Notes: a model not told the origin generated them from the letters alone. Counted from the first letter of the stretch, positions 17,504-27,142 are shown. The stretch is DNA of 64,000 bases from Moraxella macacae 0408225 (GCF_000320365.1 NZ_ANIN01000001.1:682001-746000), one strand, 5' to 3'. Numbers and translations: made by a program.

Positions 17504-18487
17504 ATGCCAAATTCACCCAATACGCAAAATCTTAACTTTTCTCATGAAACTGTGTTGTTAAACGAAACAGTGGCTGGGGTATTGGCGGTTAAATCACTGA
17601 ATGATTTACAAAAATCGGGCGAAAAAAAGCTGGGGGTTTTTGTGGATGCAACGTTTGGGCGTGGCGGACATAGCAGGCTTTTGCTTAATTTTTTGACCGA
17701 TGACTCAACTTTGGTTGTTTTTGACAAAGATCCGCAGGCGATAGAAGTTGCCAACAATCTTGCTAAAACTGACAAGCGTGTGCGCGTGGTGCATGACAGT
17801 TTTGCCAATATAAAAAGTGCGTTGCAACATTTAAATATTGACAGCGTAGATGGTATTATGGCGGATTTGGGCGTGTCAAGTCCACAGCTTGATGATGCTG
17901 GCCGCGGTTTTAGTTTTATGCGTGATGGCGTGGTGGATATGCGTATGGATACAAGTTGTGGGCAGTCCGTTGGTGAATGGTTAATGACGGTTGATGAACA
18001 AACGCTTGCCAATGTGCTGTATGAATACGGTGAAGAACGCCACAGTCGTAGAATTGCTAGGGCAATTAAACAAATGAGTGATTACAATTCTACTTTAGCG
18101 TTGGCTGAGGTTATCAAAAAAGCCCACCCAAATTGGCAAAAAGGCAAGCACCCTGCCACCCAGAGCTTTCAGGCAATGCGAATTTTTATCAATAATGAAT
18201 TGGACGATGTGCAAATTTTTTTAGATGATTGTATCAAGGTTTTAAAGCCTGGTGGCATACTTGCAGTCATTAGTTTTCATTCATTAGAAGATAGGATAAT
18301 TAAGCGGTTTTTTAACAATCACAGCAAAGGCTATCATGACGGTGATGACAAACTACCGATACCGCCTATCCGCCCAAAATACTTCGGTAAGCCTTGTCGT
18401 ATTGCACCAAGCGAGATAGAAATTAAGCACAATCTGCGTGCCAGAAGTGCGTATTTACGTTTTGCACCTCGTTTATCGCGGTGTTAA
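17504..18487 (+). CDS. rsmH: 16S rRNA (cytosine1402-N4)-methyltransferase
   Basis: First gene of the dcw cluster. 327 aa with the SAM site DATFGRGGHSRLLL, DLGVSSPQLDDAGRGFSF, the Met-Arg-Met-Asp patch (VDMRMDTS) and the C-terminal AVISFHSLEDRIIKRFF. Methylates C1402 of 16S rRNA. mraZ, which often precedes it, is absent. The 150 bp upstream consists of short degenerate repeats of GATTAAATTCAGC and AACCTAAAAAATA. Confidence 0.95.
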   Translation: MPNSPNTQNLNFSHETVLLNETVAGVLAVKSLNDLQKSGEKKLGVFVDATFGRGGHSRLLLNFLTDDSTLVVFDKDPQAIEVANNLAKTDKRVRVVHDSFANIKSALQHLNIDSVDGIMADLGVSSPQLDDAGRGFSFMRDGVVDMRMDTSCGQSVGEWLMTVDEQTLANVLYEYGEERHSRRIARAIKQMSDYNSTLALAEVIKKAHPNWQKGKHPATQSFQAMRIFINNELDDVQIFLDDCIKVLKPGGILAVISFHSLEDRIIKRFFNNHSKGYHDGDDKLPIPPIRPKYFGKPCRIAPSEIEIKHNLRARSAYLRFAPRLSRC

Positions 18488-18566
18488 CAACGCCAATAAG
18501 CAAGCATTATCAGTATAATCATCAGTTAAATTTAACGCTTTAAGACTTAAAAACGGTGTAACAACC

Positions 18567-19148
18567 ATGCACAAAACCCAAGCCAATTCTCAGCCTGAAT
18601 CAATTCGTACGAGCTTTTTTGACAATGTAAAAGGCGTGGTTGAAAATTTTGTTAAACCGAAAAAAAACTCAACAGAAGTTGATAAAAAAACTACCGCCAA
18701 AAAACCAAGCAACGAGCCTGGTCAAAACCCAAAAACTGTACAAAATGACATTTATGAGATTTTGCAAAATGACTATCAGGGCATCAGTCCTTATTATGTG
18801 GCATTGTTGCTTTTGGTGATTGCAATTTTGTGGACAGGGACGCAGGTTGTGGAGCAGGTACAAGATTATCATGAAAATTACAGCAAATTGCAGGTGTTAA
18901 AAAAATCTTTTCGCCAAATGCAAGTGGAACGCCAGCGTCTATTGATTGAACAGCAAACTTTTAGTGCCACGCCACAAGTAACCAATCGTGCGGTATCAGA
19001 ATTAAACATGTTTTATCCCAATGTATCCGATCGCATTGTGATTAACAACGGTGCAGCACTTAAAAACAACACGACAAACAATGCCAAAAACAATGCAACA
19101 ACTTCTACAACCCAAACCATTGTCATTGACCCACGAACCCAACATTAA
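18567..19148 (+). CDS. ftsL: Cell division protein FtsL, with long N-terminal extension
   Basis: Bitopic divisome protein that acts with FtsB and FtsQ. 193 aa, longer than the usual 100-120. A basic, low-complexity cytoplasmic stretch of about 70 residues precedes one membrane helix (YYVALLLLVIAILWTGTQVV), then a periplasmic coiled coil (LKKSFRQMQVERQRLLIEQQTF) and an Asn/Thr-rich tail. Assignment rests on position between rsmH and ftsI plus topology, since FtsL sequence is poorly conserved. Confidence 0.85.
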   Translation: MHKTQANSQPESIRTSFFDNVKGVVENFVKPKKNSTEVDKKTTAKKPSNEPGQNPKTVQNDIYEILQNDYQGISPYYVALLLLVIAILWTGTQVVEQVQDYHENYSKLQVLKKSFRQMQVERQRLLIEQQTFSATPQVTNRAVSELNMFYPNVSDRIVINNGAALKNNTTNNAKNNATTSTTQTIVIDPRTQH

Positions 19149-19205
19149 AACTTAAGCAACATTGCCAAAAATCAGGCAAGCATTTAGGCAAAATCAGGCA
19201 ACAAG

Positions 19206-21227
19206 ATGTTAAAATACCTTAACCGCGATAAAAAAAATCTTAACAAAACACCGAAAAAACCTAAGCCAAAAAAAGGCGTGGGTGCATCCATGCGTGGGAG
19301 TGTAGAAGAAGACAGTGTTCGCTTTAAGATCGTGTGGGTGCTTATGATATTGTGTTTTGGAGCGGTGTTTTGTCGAGTGGCATATGTGCAGGTGATTAAT
19401 GCCAAATTTTATCAAGAAAAAGGCAATACCTTGATTACCACCACGGTAAAACAACCGCCGTATCGTGGCATGATTGTTGATCGCAATAACATTCCGCTTG
19501 CAATTTCCGCCCCACTTGTAACCTTAACTTTTAGTCCACATGATTATGCAGTTGAGTATTATAACTTAAAAGCCAAAGAAGCAAGTCTTAACAAAGCCAA
19601 ACCCAGTAAAAGCGTAAATAAAGCCAAAGCTCGGGTAGAGCAACGTTTAAAAAATATGGATTTACAAAAACTGGCGACATTGACAGGCATTGATGTGGCA
19701 CAATTTCATCATGCACTACATCTGAATCACAACATTGATTTTAATGATAAAGAAGCGGTAAAAGCCGTGCTTCCAACAGGGGCAGGCTCGCATTATTTTA
19801 TGTTGATGAAAAATGTAAATCCAGAAAGGGCACAACCGATCATAGATGCAGAGTTTGTTGGCGTAAATATTGAACATTTTTATCAGCGTTTTTACCCACA
19901 ACCACAACCAAATGCCCAATTGCTCGGTTTTATGTCGCGTTCTGCGGACAAAGAGCAGGGGCATTACCGCGGACAATCAGGCATTGAGGCAATTTTTGAG
20001 AATGCGTTGGCAGGTTCGGTAGGCGAGATGCGTGTGATAAAAGATGCCAAAAACAACCGCCTTAAAGAGTTGGAGCAAATTAAGCCTGAGGTGGCAGGTA
20101 AGGATATTAAACTTACCATTGACAGCCGTTTGCAATATATTTTGTATCAAGAGCTTGAACGCGTTGGACGGGTGCAAAAAGCACGCTGGGCGACAGGTAT
20201 GATTGTAGATGTGAATTCAGGCGAGGTTATGGCTATGTCAAATTGGCCATCGTTTAATCCCAATGATTTAAACAGCATGACCAATGAAAATCAGCGCAAT
20301 CATGCAGTGGTTGATAAATTTGAACCCGGATCAGTCATGAAGCCTATTACCGTTGCGATTGGTTTAAATTCAGGGCAATACGACATGAATTCCAAAATCG
20401 ACACAAACCCGGGCAGTATGAAATTACAAGGGCATACTATCCGCGACCATGGTAATTTAGGGGTGATTGGTTTACGCCAATTATTGCAAAAATCCAGTAA
20501 CATAGGTTCGGCAAAAATTGCGTTATCACTGCCACCTCAAGTGATGAGCGATGGACAAAAAGCTTTTGGTTTTGGCAAAAAAACCAATTTGGATTTTCCA
20601 GGTGAGGTAAAAGGCATTGTGCCAACCCCTGATGTCAAAGAAATATCACAGCGTGGTACGGTAGCTTACGGTTATGGCATTGATGTTACGCTGGCGCAGC
20701 TTGCTCAAGCATACACAATATTGGGTTCAGGCGGGGTTTTTTATCCATTAACCTTGGTAAAAAGTATCCGTGATAATGCCATGAATAGCAATAACATGAA
20801 CAGTGTTGCCATACCATTTGCCAAACCAAAACCATATCAGGTGATCAAGCAAAGCGATGCTTTGGCAATTGTGGATATGATGTCAAGTGTTACCGAAGAA
20901 GGCGGTACGGCAAAATTAGCCGCCATTGATGGCTATCAAGTTGCAGGCAAAACAGGAACGGCTAGACGCACCAATCCAAAAGGGGGTTATTATGATAACC
21001 AGTATCGCACCTCTTTTGTTGGTATTGCCCCGGCAAGCAAGCCACGTTTTGTGGTTGCAATTATGGTAGAAGATCCGCAATTGCAAAAATTTGGCGGACT
21101 GGTTGCAGCTCCTGTATTTCGCAACGTCATGAAAGAAACCTTGCGCTTATACAACATACCTTTTGACAAACCCTTGACAGGCAAAGAAACCACGCAAGTT
21201 ACTTTAGAAAGTGTCAATGACTTGTAA
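19206..21227 (+). CDS. ftsI: Peptidoglycan D,D-transpeptidase FtsI (PBP3)
   Basis: Septal transpeptidase of 673 aa. One N-terminal membrane helix (KIVWVLMILCFGAVFCRVAY), a pedestal/dimer domain (RGMIVDRNNIPLA) and the penicillin-binding domain with SxxK (GSVMKP), SSN (KSSNIGS) and KTGT (AGKTGTARR). An Ala/Lys-rich insertion lies around residues 120-145. Follows ftsL by 57 bp. Substitutions around these motifs would affect beta-lactam susceptibility; none can be judged here without a reference. Confidence 0.95.
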   Translation: MLKYLNRDKKNLNKTPKKPKPKKGVGASMRGSVEEDSVRFKIVWVLMILCFGAVFCRVAYVQVINAKFYQEKGNTLITTTVKQPPYRGMIVDRNNIPLAISAPLVTLTFSPHDYAVEYYNLKAKEASLNKAKPSKSVNKAKARVEQRLKNMDLQKLATLTGIDVAQFHHALHLNHNIDFNDKEAVKAVLPTGAGSHYFMLMKNVNPERAQPIIDAEFVGVNIEHFYQRFYPQPQPNAQLLGFMSRSADKEQGHYRGQSGIEAIFENALAGSVGEMRVIKDAKNNRLKELEQIKPEVAGKDIKLTIDSRLQYILYQELERVGRVQKARWATGMIVDVNSGEVMAMSNWPSFNPNDLNSMTNENQRNHAVVDKFEPGSVMKPITVAIGLNSGQYDMNSKIDTNPGSMKLQGHTIRDHGNLGVIGLRQLLQKSSNIGSAKIALSLPPQVMSDGQKAFGFGKKTNLDFPGEVKGIVPTPDVKEISQRGTVAYGYGIDVTLAQLAQAYTILGSGGVFYPLTLVKSIRDNAMNSNNMNSVAIPFAKPKPYQVIKQSDALAIVDMMSSVTEEGGTAKLAAIDGYQVAGKTGTARRTNPKGGYYDNQYRTSFVGIAPASKPRFVVAIMVEDPQLQKFGGLVAAPVFRNVMKETLRLYNIPFDKPLTGKETTQVTLESVNDL

Positions 21228-21270
21228 TTTTTTTAAGCCAGCTTTTTATTTAAAAGATAGTTAAAAATTT

Positions 21271-22815
21271 ATGAACAAAATAAGGAATGTTATGCAATTA
21301 CAACAGTTTAATTTGACCGATGATTTAAAAAAAACACTAAATTCTGTCTTAAAGATTGATTTTAAATCACTACAAGTAGACAGCCGAAAGTTAGCATGTG
21401 GCGATGTGTTTGTTTTGTTAAAATCTCAAAATCCAAATGCAACAACTGATTTAGATAGCATAAAAATATATTTAAATTCTGCTAAAGACAAGTGTGCGTT
21501 TGTATTGTCAGAAATTGATGTGTCTGATATTGTCAATGAATCTGATAAGGTGATTTATTTGCCAACCATTCGCAAGTTTTTGGGTGATTTGATTTGTCAA
21601 AGTTTACAGTTTGATTGTCCTGCCAAATTACCGAGCATCATTGCTGTTACAGGCACAAATGGCAAAACCACAGTTAGCCAGCTTGTTGCTCAATTGATTT
21701 TTTTTGGCGGTCAAACAGTGGGCGTTATGGGTACGGCGGGTAATGGCGTGATGAGTAAGGGCGTGCTAAAACTAAAACCTGCCACGCATACCACCATGGA
21801 AGTGTTTAATTTGCACCATGCTGTGCATGATGTTGCCAAAGCAGGCGTGCAATTTTTATCCATTGAAGCAAGTTCTCACGGCTTGCACCAACACCGTTTG
21901 CAGGGTTTGCCAATACAAGTGGCAATTTTTACCAACCTTTCGCGCGATCATTTGGATTATCATGAGAATATGGACGATTATGTGCATGCCAAAACCAGAT
22001 TGTTTGACAAAAATCTGTTTTTACAACTTACTCATGCTATTATTAACCTTGACGATAAAATGAGTGAAGAATTTATTCATACTGCCAAAGAGTCAAATTT
22101 GAATGTGTGGACGTACAGTCTAAACGACGATAAGGCGGATTTTTTTGCCAAAACCATGACGCCAAGCCTTGATGGTGTTGATTTAACCGTTGTTACACCT
22201 TTTGGGGAGATGTGTTTTAAAAGCCCGCTTTTGGGGCGGTTTAATGTGGCAAATCTTTTGGCAAGTATTGGAGCGGCAATGGCAATTGGCATGCCTTTTG
22301 ATACGGTAAAATCTGCCATTGAGCAATTAAAAGGTGCAACAGGACGCATGGATAAAGTGGCGTCTAAAGCGGGTGCGTTTATTGTGGATTATGCCCATAC
22401 GCCAGATGCGTTAGAGCAAGTGTTAACAAGTTTAAAAGGGCATTGCAAAGGCGATCTTTGGGTTGTGTTTGGTTGTGGCGGCGATCGTGATAAAGGCAAA
22501 CGCCCCTTGATGACGCAGGTGGCGTTAAAACTTGCTGATAAAGTTGTGTTAACCGCTGACAATCCACGCACAGAAAATCCGCTTGCTATTTTAAAAGACA
22601 TGCAAGAGGGCATGACGTGCAATGAACATTACAAAACGCAGATTGAGCCTGATCGCAAAACGGCAATTGAATTTGCAGTAAAAAATAGCCGTGCAGATGA
22701 TATTGTTGTGATTGCAGGCAAAGGACATGAAACGTATCAAGAAATTAACGGCGTGCGTTATGATTTTGATGACAGTGTGGTTTTAAAAGAGGCAATTGAG
22801 AGGTTTGGAAAGTGA
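21271..22815 (+). CDS. murE: UDP-MurNAc-tripeptide synthetase (meso-DAP adding)
   Basis: Adds the third residue to the peptidoglycan precursor. 514 aa with the P-loop VTGTNGKTT, LSRDHLDYH, and the DNPR motif (TADNPRTENP) that marks the meso-diaminopimelate-specific type. ATG 21271 is used; an in-frame ATG at 21292 is possible. In most relatives murF follows; here the cluster ends and 413 bp without a gene come next. Confidence 0.94.
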   Translation: MNKIRNVMQLQQFNLTDDLKKTLNSVLKIDFKSLQVDSRKLACGDVFVLLKSQNPNATTDLDSIKIYLNSAKDKCAFVLSEIDVSDIVNESDKVIYLPTIRKFLGDLICQSLQFDCPAKLPSIIAVTGTNGKTTVSQLVAQLIFFGGQTVGVMGTAGNGVMSKGVLKLKPATHTTMEVFNLHHAVHDVAKAGVQFLSIEASSHGLHQHRLQGLPIQVAIFTNLSRDHLDYHENMDDYVHAKTRLFDKNLFLQLTHAIINLDDKMSEEFIHTAKESNLNVWTYSLNDDKADFFAKTMTPSLDGVDLTVVTPFGEMCFKSPLLGRFNVANLLASIGAAMAIGMPFDTVKSAIEQLKGATGRMDKVASKAGAFIVDYAHTPDALEQVLTSLKGHCKGDLWVVFGCGGDRDKGKRPLMTQVALKLADKVVLTADNPRTENPLAILKDMQEGMTCNEHYKTQIEPDRKTAIEFAVKNSRADDIVVIAGKGHETYQEINGVRYDFDDSVVLKEAIERFGK

Positions 22816-23228
22816 GTTGTGTTGGAAGTGGGGCTAGTAACTGCTTTCATTGAAATTCAATTAAAAATTTGCTAGTAACTATTTAATAAATAAGTAACTA
22901 TTTAACAAATAAGTAACCATGCTCAAAGCCTTAAATACCGCAAAGCTAAACCGCTACGGTTCGCAAGCATTTCTCAAGCTATAGCCATAAAACCTGCCAA
23001 ACCACCTAATTATTCCAACCCATCGGTAAAATCCAAGCAATTGCTACAGCTTGACTGTTGGGTTCATAAAATTCTAACCAAATTTTGCTAAAACATTAAT
23101 TTTTTGTTGTATTTTTTGCAGATTAGTAATAATATTTAGCTCTTAATGAATTTAAGGATATCTTATATCGTTAAATTTTGTTAAAATATAGCCAGTTATT
23201 TTTCTCATTGTATTAATAAAGGTGCTGA
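22816..23228. other. Gene-free stretch after murE
   Basis: AT-rich. Contains short tandem repeats (AGTAACTATTTAAYAAATA twice, 22873-22918) and a 21-codon open frame at 22919 (MLKALNTAKLNRYGSQ...) that I cannot relate to anything. No hairpin terminator is obvious. The last 80 bp should hold the promoter of the binding-protein gene; no strong -35/-10 pair is seen. Confidence 0.5.
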
Positions 23229-24239
23229 ATGAAAATCGCTAACCACACCCTATTTTTGGGCGGTTGTGTGTGTTTGACAGCTTGTTCTACTGCGACACAG
23301 CCCACCGCCACAACGGCAGATTATTCCCAATACCCTGTTAGTACAGTGGGAATGAGTATGAGCAGTATCGAAAGCAACCCTTTTTTCCAAGGGGCTTATA
23401 AAACCTATGAAACAGAAGCAAAAAATCAGCCAAATCTTACGTTATTGATTGATCATGCCAATAATGACCAAGCTGTCCAAGACAAACAACTAGATGAAAT
23501 GGTTGCCAAAGGTGCAAAAGCATTGGTGATTAATCTGGTAGATGTTAACCAAGGCAAAGCGGTGATTGATAAATATTGTGGCAAAGTTGGATTGGTGTTT
23601 TTTAACCGAAACCCGGGCGATAAAAACCTTGCCAGTTGTTCAACGGCGTATTTTGTAGACGGCGATGCAACGCAAGCAGGCGTGTTACAAGGGCTAAAAG
23701 TGCTGGAAACATGGAAAAATAACCCCAGTTGGGATAAAAACAAAGACGGCGTTATCCAATTTGCTATGCTTGAGGGCATTCCCAATCACACAGGGACGAT
23801 AGCACGCACCAAATGGTCGATTGGCACGATGCAAAACTATCCAAGTTTAGGCATTCCTGTAGAAAAAGTATTCCAAGATTATGCGATGTTTAACACAACC
23901 AAAGCACAAGAGCTGTTAGACACATGGACAAAATTGCCTGATTTTTCTAAAGTAGAAGTGATTTTGGCAAACAATGACAGTATGGCATTGGGTGCAGTTT
24001 TGTCGCTTAAAGAAAAAGGGATAAAACTACCGGTTTTTGGTATTGATGCAACACCAGATGCAGTTAAATCCATTCAAGCAGGCGAAATGACCGCAACCGT
24101 ATTAAATGATTTTGACAATCAAGCCAAATCATCGTTGCGCTTGGCGGCAAATTTAGCAGCAGGGGTTACACCTTTGCAAGGCATTGAGTATAAAATGGAA
24201 CACAATGTGATTCAAGTGCCATACCAAGAAACCAAGTAA
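23229..24239 (+). CDS. Galactose/ribose-type periplasmic binding lipoprotein
   Basis: 336 aa with a lipoprotein signal ending in LTAC (Cys19). The mature part is a type 1 periplasmic binding protein of the MglB class: VGMSMSSIESNPFFQGAYKTYE, DKQLDEMVAKGAKALVINLVD, FFNRNPG, and the hinge region EVILANNDSMALGAVLSLKE then PVFGIDATPDAVKSIQAGEMTATVLND. The ligand is likely a hexose or similar sugar. No ABC permease or ATPase gene is near. A membrane kinase follows after 34 bp, so the protein is more likely a sensor co-receptor (as LuxP is to LuxQ or ChvE to VirA) than a transport component. RBS AAAGGTG. Confidence 0.85.
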   Translation: MKIANHTLFLGGCVCLTACSTATQPTATTADYSQYPVSTVGMSMSSIESNPFFQGAYKTYETEAKNQPNLTLLIDHANNDQAVQDKQLDEMVAKGAKALVINLVDVNQGKAVIDKYCGKVGLVFFNRNPGDKNLASCSTAYFVDGDATQAGVLQGLKVLETWKNNPSWDKNKDGVIQFAMLEGIPNHTGTIARTKWSIGTMQNYPSLGIPVEKVFQDYAMFNTTKAQELLDTWTKLPDFSKVEVILANNDSMALGAVLSLKEKGIKLPVFGIDATPDAVKSIQAGEMTATVLNDFDNQAKSSLRLAANLAAGVTPLQGIEYKMEHNVIQVPYQETK

Positions 24240-24273
24240 GTTTTGATATCAACCTCATTTTGGAATATCGCTC

Positions 24274-26589
24274 ATGTCAACGAATTTAGCCAATACCCAA
24301 CAAGTTGGAATTTTTACCAAGTATAAGTTTTTGATTGTATTAATTGGTGCATTTTTTGCCCTGATTTTGCTTTTATCCAGTTTAACGTTTGTTGTGTCTC
24401 ATCGCATTGCCAAAGCAACTCAAGAGCTTGATTTGGCATCGCAACAAACAGTTTTGGTGCAGCGGTTGTCAAAAAACTTGTTTGATACAAATTTGTATTT
24501 GAATGCTGCCATCTCCCCCCCCCAGTCAACAACCAACCCAAACGCCAAGCAATATAACACTAAGCAATATAACACTAAGCAATATAACACTAAGCAAGAC
24601 AATGTATCGGTAGAAAAAGTTTCGATAACGGATTTGCCTCAGTCCGCGATTTTTCAACTTGAAGAAATTACCGAGCAATACCAATTGTTTGACCAAACCC
24701 TACAGGCCTTTAAACAAGGTGGCGTGGTTAAAGGTGAAAATGGGCATGAAACCGTCATTACAGCAACAACCGATCCTAACCAAATCAAAACTTTAGAGGC
24801 TATCCAAACCATTTGGACGCCGTATCAAGGGTTGCTTGAAAACTTTATTAAAGACAATGAAGCTGGCAAACTTAGTAAAAATACCGCTGAATATCTGATG
24901 GATTATACGCGTTTGTATAATTTGTCATTAAGCAATGAAACAAATGATTATGCCAACTATCTTAACAACAATATCCAACAACAAACCGCCCAGTTACGCA
25001 TGGTACAGGTTGTTGGTATGGCAATTGCGTTTTTGTTATTTTTAGGGATTATTTTTGGGGCATTGCGTCAATTGTTCAAATCGGACAAACAATTGGCCGC
25101 AGCGCATGAAGAATTGCTCATTGCACAAAGACAAACCGACGATATTATGAATACAGTCAATGAAGGGTTATTCCTGATTGACAAAGATTTAAGAATCGCC
25201 GATCAATATTCAGGTAAACTTGAGGAAATTCTGCAACAAAAAAACATTGCAGGGCGCTGCATGTATGACTTGTTAAAAGGTATGATTAGCCAAAAAGACA
25301 TGGACACTACCAAGCTGTTTATTGATCAACTTTACAACAGTTGGGTGGTGGAGGATTTAATCCAAGATTTAAATCCATTAAAACAAGTGCTGGTGTCTTA
25401 TGTGAATAAAAAAGGCATTACCGATACCAAGTTTTTGGAATTTAACTTTTTGCGCGTGATGGACGAAGTTAGTAAAAACGTAGAAAAAGTATTCGTAAGC
25501 GTGGTAGATGTAACCAACGAGGTGCGTTTGGAACTACAAATGCAAAAAGACCGTGAACAACACGATCGTCAAATTGAGATGATTAGTTATTTGTTAACGG
25601 TGAATCCAACCCAGTTAAACAACTTTATCAAAGAAACCAAACAGCGGATTGAACGCATGAATAATGTGTTAAAAATGGAACAATCCGATACGCTATTGCA
25701 CAAAGCACAACAGCTTTATCGTGAAAGCCACAGTCTAAAAGGCGATGCATCGGCGATTAAACTTAATGCAGTTGTGGATATTGTTGAAAAACAAGAATCT
25801 CAAGTCAAACAACTGCTGGAAAGACGCCAATTAACAGGCAATGATTTCTTAAGTTTTACCATTGCGTTAAATGAATTGATGGATATGGTGAATTTTATTG
25901 AAGAGTTGACCTTACGCCTAAATCTAAAAGATGAAAATGTGGCCGCCAAACCAACAGATCAAGCAACAAATCAATCCGCCGAGAGCAAAATTGCACTGAT
26001 AAACCCCCATAAATCCGATCCAATTTCCACTAAAGACAATTATTGGCAAGATTATTTTGGCAACTATGCCAATGACATTGCCAATCGACAAGGCAAAAAA
26101 GTTGTGGTTTCGGTGAATGGTTTTGACAATACGTCAATTAGCGAAGAAAAAAGCCACTTATATAAAGACATTGCAACCCAGTTTCTAAAAAATGCCATTG
26201 TGCACGGTATCGAAAGCCCTAGCGAACGCCTTGCCAAAGGCAAACCTGAATTGGGCGTGGTAACATTAAGTCTGGAAAATATTGCTGACAATCAACAAAA
26301 ATTGAGCATTACCGACGATGGCCAAGGCATTAATTGGGAAAAAATCCGCGATAAGGCGGTAGAAATTGGACAAGTTACCAAAGAGCAAGCCAAAAACCTA
26401 CAGTCAAAAGATTTGGTGCGTTTGATGTTAAGTGCAGGCGTATCCACCGCCGACAAACAAGATGAAGATGCAGGACGTGGCGTGGGCATGGATATCGTGC
26501 GTCAATTGGCAATGGAGGGGCAAGGCAGATTTGGTATGAACAGTCAACCGAACCAATTTACCCAAATGAGCGTGACTTTTCCACGATAA
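24274..26589 (+). CDS. Membrane CheA-like Hpt histidine kinase with periplasmic sensor domain
   Basis: 771 aa. Membrane helix at about 18-42, a periplasmic domain of about 200 residues, a second helix at about 250-272 (MVQVVGMAIAFLLFLGIIFGA), a PAS-like region (DDIMNTVNEGLFLIDKDLRI), an Hpt domain with the phospho-His in YRESHSLKGDASAIKL, and a CheA-type ATPase domain (LKNAIVHGIESP, ITDDGQGINW, AGRGVGMDIV). The CheA P2 and CheW-like domains are absent. Near residues 80-105 lie a C9 tract and KQYNT repeats. It presumably reads the upstream binding lipoprotein and phosphorylates the downstream receiver. The frame is intact at C9. Confidence 0.85.
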   Translation: MSTNLANTQQVGIFTKYKFLIVLIGAFFALILLLSSLTFVVSHRIAKATQELDLASQQTVLVQRLSKNLFDTNLYLNAAISPPQSTTNPNAKQYNTKQYNTKQYNTKQDNVSVEKVSITDLPQSAIFQLEEITEQYQLFDQTLQAFKQGGVVKGENGHETVITATTDPNQIKTLEAIQTIWTPYQGLLENFIKDNEAGKLSKNTAEYLMDYTRLYNLSLSNETNDYANYLNNNIQQQTAQLRMVQVVGMAIAFLLFLGIIFGALRQLFKSDKQLAAAHEELLIAQRQTDDIMNTVNEGLFLIDKDLRIADQYSGKLEEILQQKNIAGRCMYDLLKGMISQKDMDTTKLFIDQLYNSWVVEDLIQDLNPLKQVLVSYVNKKGITDTKFLEFNFLRVMDEVSKNVEKVFVSVVDVTNEVRLELQMQKDREQHDRQIEMISYLLTVNPTQLNNFIKETKQRIERMNNVLKMEQSDTLLHKAQQLYRESHSLKGDASAIKLNAVVDIVEKQESQVKQLLERRQLTGNDFLSFTIALNELMDMVNFIEELTLRLNLKDENVAAKPTDQATNQSAESKIALINPHKSDPISTKDNYWQDYFGNYANDIANRQGKKVVVSVNGFDNTSISEEKSHLYKDIATQFLKNAIVHGIESPSERLAKGKPELGVVTLSLENIADNQQKLSITDDGQGINWEKIRDKAVEIGQVTKEQAKNLQSKDLVRLMLSAGVSTADKQDEDAGRGVGMDIVRQLAMEGQGRFGMNSQPNQFTQMSVTFPR
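24515..24523 (+). repeat. Poly-C tract (C9) inside the kinase gene
   Basis: Nine C residues encode part of ISPPQ just after the first membrane segment. With C10 the frame hits TAA about 15 codons later; with C8 it hits TAG about 32 codons later. Nine C keeps the 771-aa frame open, so the gene is ON here. Confidence 0.85.
24547..24600 (+). repeat. 15-bp in-frame tandem repeat (KQYNT)
   Basis: AAGCAATATAACACT three times plus a partial fourth, encoding KQYNT repeats at the start of the periplasmic domain. Copy changes keep the frame and would only alter linker length. Confidence 0.9.
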
Positions 26590-26678
26590 ACCCCTATAAT
26601 ATTATTTTTCAATCAAGGTTTTGTTTTTTAAATCTTAAAATAAAATATTGATTGCCTTAACAATGAGGTTAAAAAATT

Positions 26679-27062
26679 ATGGCATACCGTTTGATGATAG
26701 TTGATGACTCCAATATTATCCGTAACCGTATTGAGCGCAGCTTTGCCAATAGTGATATTGAAATTGTTGCCACTGCCAGTAATGGTGTGGAAGCGTTACA
26801 AAAATTTGCTGAACACAAACCTGACCTTGTCACGATGGATTTAACCATGCCTGAAATGGACGGCTTAGAGTGCATTCAAAAAATCATAGGGCAAGGCACG
26901 GGCGTGAGTATTCTGGTTGTGTCGGCGTTATCGGACAAGGCAACGGCTTTACAGGCATTACAATATGGCGCAAGAGGCTTTATTTGTAAGCCTTTTAGTG
27001 AAGAGGATTTGTTTTCTGCAATTCAAAGGCTGATAGAAATGCAAAGCCGTGCCAAAGTCTAA
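26679..27062 (+). CDS. CheY-like single-domain response regulator
   Basis: 127 aa receiver domain only. Acidic pair in MIVDDSN, phospho-acceptor Asp in LVTMDLTMPEMDG, conserved Ser (VVSALSD) and Lys (ICKPFSEEDL). There is no output domain, so it must act by protein contact or pass phosphate on. It lies 89 bp after the kinase with a GAGGT ribosome site and is most simply its partner. Confidence 0.92.
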   Translation: MAYRLMIVDDSNIIRNRIERSFANSDIEIVATASNGVEALQKFAEHKPDLVTMDLTMPEMDGLECIQKIIGQGTGVSILVVSALSDKATALQALQYGARGFICKPFSEEDLFSAIQRLIEMQSRAKV

Positions 27063-27107
27063 CAAATTTAACAAACGATTTGTAAATTTAATTTTGTAAA
27101 ATTCAAT

Positions 27108-27142
27108 AAAGCCTTTTAATGCGTTAAGAGGCTTTTGTTTTT
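27108..27142 (+). terminator. Terminator after the receiver gene
   Basis: AAAGCCTTTTAA, TGC loop, GTTAAGAGGCTTTT, then a T-rich run. The stem has one mismatch and marks the end of the three-gene module. Confidence 0.7.

Noticed and set aside
22919-22984. 21-codon frame after murE as a small protein or murF remnant
   Set aside because: No ribosome site and no resemblance to the MurF N-terminus, so it is left as unassigned sequence.
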